Source of the DNA: Glandiceps talaboti
Taxonomy: Eukaryota > Hemichordata > Enteropneusta > Spengelidae
Reading direction: 5' to 3'
NCBI RefSeq assembly: GCF_964340395.1
Contig: NC_135550.1
Location: 1,672,001 to 1,736,000, forward strand
Length of the DNA stretch: 64,000 bases
Shown in pieces: positions 25,601 through 37,800 of this stretch. Within the stretch, counting starts at the first letter, position 1. Each line of letters opens with the position of its first letter. The notes beneath the pieces were generated by a model. It was not told the origin of the DNA and ran no database searches. It saw only the letters and a list, made by a program, of their open reading frames with translations. Position numbers and translations under genes: made by a program.

Positions 25601-28600
25601 CTGCAGAATTTATTACACACTTTGAGTAACTATTGTGAAAGGTGGAACATGAAAGTAAATCTGTCAAAGACGAAAGTAATGGTTTTTAAAAACGGCGGAT
25701 GTATATCGAAAAAAGAAAAATGGTTTTTCAGAGGGCAGAGACTTGATGTTGTATCGTATTACAAGTATTTAGGGGTTCTTTTCTCCTGTCGTTTGAAGTG
25801 GTCTTATGCGACAAAAATACTTTCACAACAAGGTAGAAAATCATTTATGTACATGTGGCGTAAGTGTGGAAAAGTAGGAACATTGTCATGTAAAACATTC
25901 TTTAAAATTTTTGACACTTTCATTGTACCAATTTTAACATATGGTTCTGAAATCTGGGGTTTCCAGAGTTATGTATTATTGGAAAGGGTGCAGCTGTTGG
26001 CATGTAGAATGTTTCTTGGCGTATCAAAAAGTGCCCCGAACTGCGCTGTACTAGGGGATTGTGGAAGATACCCTATTTATTTGTTAACAGCAAAAAGATG
26101 TATCAAATACTGGGCGAAACTTTTAAACATGCCAAGTCAAAGATATCCCAGGAAATGTTACGACATGCTCCTTCAGATAGAGAACTCTGGTGTACGTACT
26201 AGGGGTACTTGGGTTAGAGAAATTAAAAGTTTACTAGAAATCTGTAACCTGAAAGATGTTTGGAATGCGCAACATGTTGAAAACATTGATTTATTTGTAA
26301 ATACTTTTGTAAGTAGATTTAAAATATTTTTATTTTTGAAATGGCAGAGTGATGTATCAACTTTTGATAAACTTTTACATTACAGAAATTTTAAATTGTC
26401 ATTACACCGTGAAAAGTACTTGTCTGAAATCAAGTTTGGCCAACATCGCATGATGGTTGCACGCTTTAGGTGTTCAGCACATTGGCTACAAATTGAATTG
26501 GGGAGGAGAAATAATGTACACCGTGATGACAGAATATGTACTCTCTGTGACCTTCATGAGGTCGAGGACGAATTTCATTTCCTACTTAAATGTGCATTTT
26601 TCAATCAATACCGGAATAAGTACATACCACATTACTTTTACTCTCCTCCTTCCTATACAAAATTCATTGAAATCATGCGTTCTGAAGACAGTGATACAAT
26701 CCAAAAACTTGCTCTTTTTCTTTATCATGCACTATCTTTGAGAAAAGAAGCAAACACTATTTGCTGAGATTGTGACGTTTTTGTCTGACTATGTACTAAT
26801 TTTCTTTGTATTTTGGGCCGATGGCCATTAAGTACAATAAAGTGACTAGAATAAATTTTCTCCAATCAATTGTGAATGCATTAACATATGATGCATTGGG
26901 ATCTGGTCTCCAGGACACATATTTATCAATTTGGTCGTTTAACCTCGATGCAAAGAGATCGAGATCAATATCAGGTGTGTTCCATTGTTTACAGATCTTT
27001 CTGGAGATATTTTCATTCAGTTTCCATTCAAGCTGATGATCAAAATGCCTTGATGCCCTGTCAGCCTCAGTATTGTCACGCCCTGCAATGTGTGAACATG
27101 ATAGCCAAATATCATTGTCTATGCAAAATTTCCATATATCAACACCAATTCTATTACATTGATCTGATTTGATTCTTCCCATGTTGACTACATAACTTAC
27201 AGCTGTGGTATTGTCTGACAATACTTTGACATGTTGATGTTTTATCTTTGACATAAATGCCCTCAGGGCAAATTCTATAGCTAACAATTCTAATGCATTG
27301 ATATGCATCTTACTTTCATCCATAGTCCAAGGACCGCCTATCCTAGTCCCCTCAAAATATGCTCCCCATCCTTTTGAAGAGGCATCACATTCTACTGTTA
27401 CATCTGGGTTACTCCTGATTATTGATCTCTTCTGATCTTTTATATTCTTACTCCACCAATTTAGCTCAGTTTTCATCTTTGACGTGATAATCATATTGTG
27501 ATCAAACTGTCCCTTTGATAGCTTCAAAGCTTTAATTTTCTCTTTCTCTAAATTTCTGTTATGTAATTTTTCATATTCAACTGCTGGAAAACTTGCCACT
27601 ATAAGGCCAATGACCCTAGCAACTTCACGTATGGAAGCTTTATTTTTCCTGGCCAGATTTTTACACTCTTGACCAAGGACTTCCATTTTCTCTTCTGGTA
27701 AAGTAACTATCATTTTTCTTGAATCAACTTGTTTCCCTTAGAAAACAATTTTTTGTTGAGGTGTGAAAACTGATTTCTCATCATTGATAATGAATCCCAA
27801 AGAGGTCATCAAACTAACAGTATCTTTTACATTAGTCTCACACTCACTAAGAGTGTCACCACAAAGTAGGCTATCGTCAATGAAGCCTGAGTTTGTATGT
27901 CCCATGTTTCGTAACTTTGAATATACTGGTTTTATCAATTTTGTAAACAACCTGGGCCCTTCTGATACACCATTTGGTAAACATATATACTGATAAATCT
28001 TTCCTTTCCATTCAAACCTGAAATACTTTTGCTGTTCTTCAGCAATTTTAACTGAATAATAAGCATGCCTCAAATCCACTGATGCCATATATGTGTTTTT
28101 ATTAATGAGAGAAAGGGCAATTTCAAAGGTATCCATCTTAAAATGCTTATAGGGTATCTTTTCATTTAACTGTTTAGCTCCGCTGTCAGCGAAAGCTGAA
28201 AGCGTAGCTTTAGGTATAGGTTGTATAGAGTATAGAGAGTAGAGTGAATCATAGGTGTCCGTCAAACTTTTATATTTTCATTATTTTCTCCGGAAGTGAC
28301 AGTCAGTATTCTTAGATATTTGGTGTGCATGTTCCCTGGGGGGAGGCTATTCAGATTTGTTCATGCCAAGTTGATCTGTGCCATTTTCAATTTTTTATGA
28401 TTTTTTTTCATAAAATGTCATTTTCATCATCTCCGTGAAAACTTATTGTCAGATTGCTTTGATATCTGGTGTGTTGATGCGCAGGGGGTAGCTTACTCAG
28501 GTTTGTTAATTTCAAGTCAGCACATCTTCATTTTTAATTTTTATGATTTTTTTTTTGTAATTTGAAAAAAAAATGAATATGTTAATGAGGATAATGACCG

Positions 28601-31600
28601 ACGCCATATTGGAAATCATTCGACGAGACTTTAAGTAAACTGCCACTTTTCAAAAGACACTATTGACGTCAAACAAGCAATGTAATATGTGCTATAGTCA
28701 TAATTCTACGCATTGGGCGCCCAAATGCATGAAGTGACAAGCGTTTATTCGAAACAGGGTTGTAAACTTCAAATCCAAATTCTGCACCCTTCTACATAAT
28801 CAGCCAGTCCGCAACGTCCTTATTTGCATACTCTATCCTGATTCGACCAGAAGCTGAAGCTGACCTCATGTGACCGGGCGATTTTCCACAGCAAGCAACA
28901 ACACAAGACGTTCTTGGTACTCACTAAAATCTCACTTCAGACCCACTATAAAAATGTGATGTTTTCAGATAACATGTAACTTGTGATTAATTCTATATTG
29001 TCGTGCAATTTGGAGTGACAGTGAACCAGAATTAAGACAACTTGCGTAAGGAAGGCATGCGGTTGAAGTTATGCAAGAGCAGTCTAACTGCGGACTGTGA
29101 ATCAACCAAATTTTGTTTATTGGCCGACAGTTCACATGTAAAGTTAAACGACATGAACGTGTCTTGCCATTTCCAAAATGCAAATATTTGGCAAGTAAAA
29201 ATAATTAAAATAATCACAACTTTAATTTGGCTTCAGACTTTGCATTATGTTTTGCATATCTTTCCCCGTTTTACATGTAAATCCGAAAAGGTTCTCTCGT
29301 CATGTCATCAGTGATCATACCGCGAGGGCCGAGGGGCTGCTTTGAGTACGACCGAAGTGAGGCATGTTGAGGTATTTTGTTGAGAATTATAAATATTGCG
29401 AAATGTCAAGTACAAGGTTTAAATACAATGGAATGATGAAAAAAAAATGGCCGAGTCTGCTGACAGGCGCCGCGCCGGTCACAAGAAACACTGTAAATTC
29501 CATCTTTCTTAGTTTCCGTACGGCGACAACCCCAGGTACCCGGATGCACGAGGGACTAACCCGGAAGCAAGTCGTTGTCAGCCATACGTTACAGTGGTAA
29601 CATCGTCCGAGAAATCGCTGCGTTCAGAGTGTCATTATTCACAGAATTGTTGTTTTCGAGTGAAAACGCGTCTTGAATTGTATAAATCTAACAAATGAAG
29701 ACATGTCAAGTTATATTTTGAAAGTTGTATCGCTAGTTTGAGACGATTTTCTCACGTACTATCGAGGCTTACTTGGACTTGGACCTTACTCCAGTTCATC
29801 GGGAAGTTTAGCCAGTCCGATAATTCTTTCTGGTTTAGTTTACAACACTTTTGATCACGCAGATTTTGTTGTTGTGATGAAAAGAAATTTAAAAAAAAAG
29901 ATCACTTCAACCATTTCGTTGTGTTTTCTTTATAAAAGGTAATAGAACATGAACGAGTGTTACCACTGTAACGTATGGCTGCCAGAATGACTCTCTTTCT
30001 GGTACTTGGCGGGGATTGTCGCCGTCCGGAAACTAAGATGGCGATTAATACATTTCTTCCCTATATATATATCTACTCAACTTGTACAAGTTGAATGTTG
30101 TTGACTTGGTAAATTTGTTAGAAAATTGAAATTCAAATTGCCTCAAAATTATTTTAGATCCCTAGTTTATTTCATTCATCATTAAAATTTCCCAGGGTTA
30201 AAGCTGTAAGACAATGGAATTATTATGTCAATTTATAGCCAACCTCAAAATCATCTCTCTTTTTTTCTTTTTCTTGTGTGCATTTCCCAGTCATTTTTTT
30301 CTGAGATTTTGTGCAATTTTTCATAACAGTAGATTTTTGTTATAAAATGGTGACTATGGTATAAAAGTACAATACATTACCAACTTCTGTGTAAAATGTG
30401 TTTTACAGTGAGACATCATATGAACCACTAACCACTTTATTGCATCGCTAAAACAAAACTGCATAGTGAAGAGCTGAAGAACTGAACCACTTCTACGTGT
30501 CACCAAAATAAAAAATAAAATTAAAAAAAAAACAGCGGAGCTATTCTGACCGATAGGTCGCTTGTTCAGATTTAGAACCATTCTATGTTCTCCATTCTTT
30601 TTGGGTACAACAAAAATTGGGGACAAAAACTGTCCCTCAGTAGTTTTCACTTGAATGAGAACCTTCAATTTGAGCAATTTTTCAATTTCCTGACCAAATA
30701 ATCTTTGTGTCTGTAACATTTAATTTGTAACTGGTTTGATTACTTTGTGGTAATGACCCAATGTCAATATCTATGTGACAATGTTGTACTAATACTATAT
30801 CTAGTATATTGGGATCTTGTGTTATCTGTTTCCATGCCTCAACAAAATATTATAATCTACCAGCCTCAAATTTTGTGCTCACCTGTGTTACTGTGATTTG
30901 TTTCTTGGGCCCACTAAGGGTCCCTGTCTCTGATAGTTTTTTGTCTCTGGTGTAGATGACATGTATGTCCGACCATAATTATATTTATAGGTTCCTCTAC
31001 CTCTCTGATATGAATAGCCTCGTCCTCTGCCTCTGGCTCTCATAAATCGATTTGCTGATCTAAAACGTGTCACACCTCTGGCTCTGTATCCAATCACCTT
31101 GTTACTAATTCTAGCAACATCTTCAATTTCCTTGGTAGTCCATGAAATGTCATCTCCAAACAACAAGTTTGTAAATGGACGGTTATGGTTACATAGATGA
31201 GCATACTGATCTTTCAATTCAGGTTTTAGAAGGTCTTTTCTCGTCATGTTTATCTGTTTATTAGCATGCCCCAACAAGGCAAGTACATCGTCACTGTCAT
31301 CGATCAACTTCCCAAAGGAAGGATCTAATTCCTTTTCCATCCCTGCCATATTGTTGACGACTTTGGCTAAGATCGTCGCCGCTTTTACCACCGAGGTCTC
31401 GATATTTTGTAGCTTTTTGTCATCCGCCCGTGCTGTGGGCGATATGGCATCCCAAATTAACTGGTTTGTTTTCACTGTTGCCAAGCCCTCGCAGTTCTGC
31501 GGGCGAGCATTATTCTCACTTTTAGTCAATTCAAGGTAACGTTCCTCCCCGATGCCATTTTTGAATAGATCGGTTGTGTTCTCTGCCAACGTAACATCGA

Positions 31601-33579
31601 TATCCTTGTCACAATATTCCTGTACTTTGAATCGTTTCGTCATAGATACAAATCTACTTGTACTTTTCTCTCTCTCACTGTTATCGCCGTCAGTGTCGGC
31701 CTCCTGTGACGTACGCTTTTGGGCACTAGGCGGGAAATCGTCATCACCACCTTCATTATATTCTAAAGACTGAGGTCCGTATTCGTAACTTTCCTCAAAT
31801 TCCTTCTTTTGGTTTTCAATCTTATCTAGTCTCTCACATATGTTACCTACTGTGAGTTCTTGCCTCTGAACGGCCGATTGTATCGAGCGCATAATGGCGA
31901 CAACGTCGCCGTCATCGTCTTTTTTCTTACTCGAACTTGCACGTCCCTTCGTGGCTAGTTTACCTTTGGAATTACTTTTTCCCGAACCACGTTCGGTTTT
32001 ATTGTCATTGGAAGCCTTTCCTGACATCTCAGCTACACTGACTGATTCGGATCCTTCATCCGTACCCGCTTGCGATGCTGAACTCATCGTACCACGTACA
32101 ATGTCAACTTTTCGGCTGTATAATTCAAATGTTTGTTAGATCGTCGATCTAAACTTTAGACTATTGTGTTCACACGACTATTCTACTTACTAGATGAGTC
32201 TCGATGCTCCTAGATGGTAGATGCAAACACTTATAAACTTCACTCATAAATTTTCACAGCCATCTTCCCACTGCACACACTGATTCCCACGCATGCGCAG
32301 CACAATCTCATTGAAGACCGACTGAGATAATGACGAAATAGAAGTCCATTTATTCCTACTTAACGTACTTAGTAAAATATTACAACAAAAATCATGAAGC
32401 CTGAAACAAATGTTGCCTGGCTGGACATAAATCTTACCAACATTTGCACCGAAGGTGAGCTTTTATTAATGTGTACATGGACAACACATGAAGGTAAACC
32501 TATAACATTGGTGCATTCATTCTGATATTTTTGAGAGTAAGTTGACTAAAATGTAACAATTGTACTTCAATTATTGTCAGGCCAGACGGTAACATGTGAA
32601 AATGTCATTCACATTTCTGCCAAGCCAGATGATAAGGTTTAGCAACGTCTTTGAGATATTCATCTGGCCAGACGATAAAATGTAGCACTGTTGATAAGAT
32701 TTTTGTCGAGCCAGACGTCGTTTTGTTTCAAGTTTCGGGATTTTAGTTGTATGTAGGATGTGAAGTACAACTCAAACGTGAAAAGAATAGGCATTGACTG
32801 TAACAAATGTTCCGGAGTGAGCGGGAGGGCCGGGGGTGGGGATTAACTTGTTGATGAACGCCATATCATGAATAAAGGAATTCATGGACTTAAATTTGCA
32901 CAAGATGGTGGTATATACTGAGACTATATATCACGAGTAGAAAGAACGCGAAGTGATTTGGCAAAATCAATGTCCTATGGTATGTGGTAGTAGAAATAGT
33001 GGTAATGACGAGGTAAGGGGGCATGTTCACATATCCAGAGGAAAAAATCAACTTAGGCATATCACAATGAAATAATAATATTTACAGCCATGAGATTCAC
33101 GCTACATCTATTCTATCACCTTGTTACGTCGCTAGATATATGTCCATCCTCTCACCTTAGAGTTCCTGCAAATATACACGCTATAAACAACCCCATGAAT
33201 CCTGGTATGTGGCCAAATTTTTCACTTACGAAGAAGATTAAAATCTGACAGAAAATAGATGCAAAAATATCAATTTAGAGTGACAAATACACAATCTATC
33301 CTATTTTCTGAAGTCATGTTATCGGAACCAAACACAAATTTTTTTATTTTACCTAATAGCAGTCACGAATAGAGCAGGTTTTGTTATTGTTAATAGCAAG
33401 CAGTTGAAAGGATAGCCCGATGCCGTATTGATGTCACCCACATGCAAGTATCAAACCTTTAATAGTTCGAGGCACTTAACAGTACACACAACTTGCGCCT
33501 TACCTGGTCTGCTGATGTGTAATATGGCTCATAGTGAGGTTTAGTATCATCATGACCATATGGAGGAAAAGTCAGTGCT

Positions 33580-33626
<47 letters not shown>

Positions 33627-34814
33627 CACAGACATAGACGCACAAAGTTAGACACACAGATAAAGAGAAAGAGTGTACACTATAATTGCTAATAAAAATA
33701 TAACTTGAGATATTTCATCAAATAAAAAATGCTCTCGCAATATTAAGTAATATACAGAGAACACTTGGGGCGAGGGATTATAGGAAATAAACAATTTTAG
33801 GAGCTTCTGTTTCTTCACACAGGTGGCCTCAGAATTGTATGGGTATTGTTTCAAGAGGTTGTAAACTCCCATGATACTTGGCTTCGTGATCAAGCAAATA
33901 TATTTATGAGCCATTCCATAGTGCTCTTTTAGAAAGGCCGCACGATGTAGAGTTGTTAGAATTGACTTTTCTGATATATCTCCCTTAGCATAAGAAGCGC
34001 AGCAAAGAATAAGCAACCCTCGCCTCCCATTTTAATATCCGCTTTTTTTCCACGGAACATGTAACAGTCCTGACAAGTCGTGAAAATAGTTGAAATAAAC
34101 ATAAAAATATCTTCTAACATCAATTATGTATTAATTGAGTTGGCATAGCAACTTAGCTAAGTACTAAGTAAGTAAGTAAGTAAGTAAGTAACTAAGCTAA
34201 GTACCATTCTGTTGTGTCTTACCTGGTGAAAAAGTGGAATTAATCGGTGGTGCTAACTGAGACAAGAAATCTGATCAAAAGATAGAAAACGAAAAACTGT
34301 TTGACACGATACATGCTAACCCAGTATAAATCACAACAAAATATGCCTTGTGTGGGCTATTTAATTTTAATCAGTAGCATGCATACACTCTTAGAAGTTG
34401 CAATGATATTGTTTCAATTCATAATTTTATCTTTAGTATGGTTAGACAGCACACATGATAATAGCAACACGTCAATTTGACAGAAGTTAATTATAGCTGC
34501 AACTTGGACATCTAATTTTCATCAAGCAACCAAAGATATAGTTAATACAACTTGTTCAATTACTTATAAAAATACATTGTACCAATTCATTAGTGGTTGA
34601 TTTATCCATGGATAGCGTGCATAGCTCGGTTATAAATCCGGTGTCGTGTTAGTTTCACTTGCCTCGATACCTATTATGGTAGTGCTAATTAAATATTCAA
34701 TATTGGGTCACAAGCAAAGTCACACACTTTTCAGTTATAGCAATTGCCAAATACAACCCTTACAGCAGTTGTCTAGAAGCTGATAAGAACGTCGTTTTTA
34801 CCTTCCGTAAGTGT

Positions 34815-34859
<45 letters not shown>

Positions 34860-37800
34860 GGACACAATATCTCAAGAACTACTACTACATCAATCATAGT
34901 GGAACGTTTTTGTTTTTGTATTTAATAACGTTTTTATGAATTGAGCTTATTACAAAGATACGAGTCTTTTCATGGGTGGAAATCTTTTCCCATTTCTTAA
35001 AATGTGCTTTTAATTTACTTTTTCTAACTGCAATATGAAACTCTACACTCTGAATATTATAGTGGAACTTGCTACACACATTTATTATGGTGATTGCAAG
35101 AACTGAATAGATTCTGGTAAACATCCTATGAATATTGATGTTATTTTGCATAATGAACAGTTTTCACACTATATCTGTGTGCAAGCTTCAAATTCTATAG
35201 AAGTTGGTACATGTATTCATGATCATACCAAAGCTCACATGTTCTGAAAAGTTTGTCGAAGTATCGTTTCATTTAAAAGACTCCACCACTGATAAAACAA
35301 AGTTCTGATAAGAGGCCTCTCTAGGCAACTGCTGCAAGGGTTGTGTTATTTCTAAACTGGTCTGTTGAATAATCGACTCATATTTTGCCAGAAAATTCAA
35401 TGTGTGCTGGTCGATTGAGGTACTAGTGCTGATGTAGGGTCAGTCTCATAAAATACAAAGTCATTGCGTTTTTCAGCCGTGTTATGTGTACAGCTACACA
35501 CACAAGTTTACCTATAGATGATTTAATACACCTCACTATGTATATCGTTACCAGCAAGTTATTATATCTCACAAAAAATGACAAAATGTTCCTGTAGCAG
35601 CAAGTACAGCTTTAATAACGTGCTTGAAAAGTGATGGCAAATGAGAAAGGTTGATACATCATAAAAAGGGAGGGTTCGCCAGAATATACATATACCTTTA
35701 CAACAGGTTGTAATTGAGATCTTACTACCCGAATTGAATGGAAACAAAACTTTCTCCTCATTTACAAATTTCAGTAGCAAAAGTGATGTGATCTAGCAAG
35801 TAAAACAACAACCTCAACTGGCCAAATGACTATCTTTGACAATTTAATGTATATGTTACATACAGGTTAACGCTCCCTTTTTGCGCTTTAAAGTAAGACT
35901 CACTGTTATAGTGGGCATATAATACCAGACCACACACAAAAACCAGCGGCAGAAACATGAGTTGGAAAGGTAAGTTCAATATTACTGAGCTGACAAAAAA
36001 GAAACAGGAAGTTTTTTCATAAAAAAGAACATTAAACAAAAGACTGTGAGATAATGTTTCCTTTTTGACTTTCACCAGTATATCGAATTCCTTTGTAGCT
36101 TTCTGAGTGTCCTATTCCTGACAGCTCTCAGCCAAGGTAGAAAGAAATTGCAAAAAATAGATTTAATTGATTATGATTCCAAAACTGTCGTGTAGAGGAG
36201 TCTTAACAACAAGCCGTTATGCAAAAGACTATGCATAGTTAGTGAAATATATTTATGTTCTAGAGATATATACAGAATACATACATTTTAGCATGCTTCA
36301 TACTTCTAGTGCTGACAAATCGTTGTATTGAGGTTTGGCTGACGAATACACCTAGAAAGTTCATACCTCCACCAATAACCATATTTATAAACGTTACTCG
36401 TGCCGTCATATCGAGTGGAAAGCTGTCCAATCAGAAAACAGTATTAATACTCCAAACAGATTAGTGTATATAGGCAGTGGATGGAAAGATGCAATGGCAA
36501 CGAAGAAAGTGACTTCATAAAAGAGTAAACGTGTTTATGGAGGATGTTATCGACACGCACTCAGTTGGTATAGTGGAAGTGGATGTATAGTAAGGTCATC
36601 TTTGAATTGAACGATGTGGGTAGTGCCCGAGGGTAGTGTAAGTAGATATATTTTTGCTTACGGTCGTTCCATACATACATATATACATACATACGCACGC
36701 ACACTTACATCTACCTACCTACCTATCTACACATACAGAACAAAAACTAGCATATACGTACTAGAATATACTTTCTGCCAATCTTCCATCTGCTTTGTTA
36801 ACTTCCCATACATAAGAAAAACCGCCAGAGTCGACAGTTCCAAGTATAATAACGATTATAAGGTCAATTAATATGACCATGAAGAGAAATGCATCGGTCC
36901 AAATCACTGCTTTCATTCCACCCTATAAATTTGACAGATGAGGTCATCAATTCTAATAAATAAAGGATATGCATTTGTCATCAATTTGTAATTATTGTGT
37001 TTGGGTTCTGACATGACACTGTAATTACTGTGTTTGTTTGGGTTCTGACATGACATTGCAATTACTGTGTTTGGGTTCTGGCATGACAATGTAATTACTG
37101 TGTTTGGGTTCTGACATGACACTGTAATTACTGTGTTTGGGTTCTGACATGACTGTAATTACTGTGTTTGTTTGGGTTCTGACATGACACTGTAATTACT
37201 GTGTTTGTTTGGGTTCTGAGATGACACTGTAATTACTGTGTTTGGGTTCTGACATGACACTAATTACTGTGTTTGTTTGGGTTCTGACATGACATTGTAA
37301 TTACTGTGTTTGGGTTCTGGCATGACACTGTAATTACTGTGTTTGGGTTCTGACATGACACTGTAATTACTGTGTTTGGGTTCTGACATGACACTAATTA
37401 CTGTGTTTGAATTCTGGCATGACACTGTAATTACTGTGTTTGGGTTCTGACATGATGCTGTAATTACTGTGTTTGGGTTCTGACATGATGCTGTAATTAC
37501 TGTGTTTGGGTTCTGACATGACACTAATTACTGTGTTTGGGTTCTGACATGACACTAATTACTGTGTTTGAATTCTGGCATGACACTGTAATTACTGTGT
37601 TTGGGTTCTGACATGATGCTGTAATTACTGTGTTTGGGTTCTGACATGATACTGTAATTACTGTGTTCAGATTCTGACATGACACTGTTTATATATGTTA
37701 CCAAACATCTAGTTCAAGAAATGAATATCTGGCTTCGGACAAGCCTTTAGTGAGGCAGAACAATGTCATGAATCTATAATTTCCATTTTAGCGGGTAAAC

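Larger units (their letters stand above)
21899..26851 (+). mobile_element. Near-intact LINE with a 2A peptide in ORF1
   Basis: An APE-type non-LTR retrotransposon of about 4.95 kb, inserted in the DIRS element between RNase H and recombinase. The flanks TAAATTTTTC (21889-21898) and TAAATTTTC (26852-26860) are the target site duplication, and the DIRS protein frame can be followed on both sides. There is a 5' UTR of about 130 bp, then ORF1, ORF2 and a short 3' UTR ending AATAAAGTGACTAGAA. Both ORFs are long and open, so it is far younger than the other LINEs here. Confidence 0.9.
19993..32342 (-). mobile_element. DIRS-like tyrosine-recombinase retrotransposon, interrupted twice
   Basis: Minus-strand order: gag-like ORF (32087-30888), RT (30719-30565 and 28173 downward), RNase H (to 26852), then a tyrosine recombinase (about 21898-20677). 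This order, with a recombinase in place of an integrase and inverted rather than direct termini, identifies a DIRS-type element. Removing the LINE (21899-26851) and the Helentron-like element (28174-30564) leaves about 5.0 kb, a normal DIRS length. The termini at 19993-20405 and 32278-32342 share inverted blocks. Stops and frameshifts in RT and recombinase show that it is inactive. Confidence 0.88.

Noticed and set aside
28174-30564. Helentron-like element as a cut-and-paste transposon with TIR
   Set aside because: The inverted 11-bp repeat is terminal at one end and 22 bp inside at the other, and there is no target duplication at either copy.
34216-34249. Possible 34-nt microexon of the transporter (CTCAG acceptor, GTAAGA donor)
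   Set aside because: Exon 35989-35904 with its strong GTGAGT donor joins exon 33577-33504 in phase without it, and 34 nt would break that frame. It could only fit with a weaker, later donor.
36076-36118. Possible 42-43-nt exon with GTGAAAG donor between two transporter exons
   Set aside because: It keeps the frame, but inserts a basic stretch that the SLC5 family lacks, and the neighbours join in phase without it.
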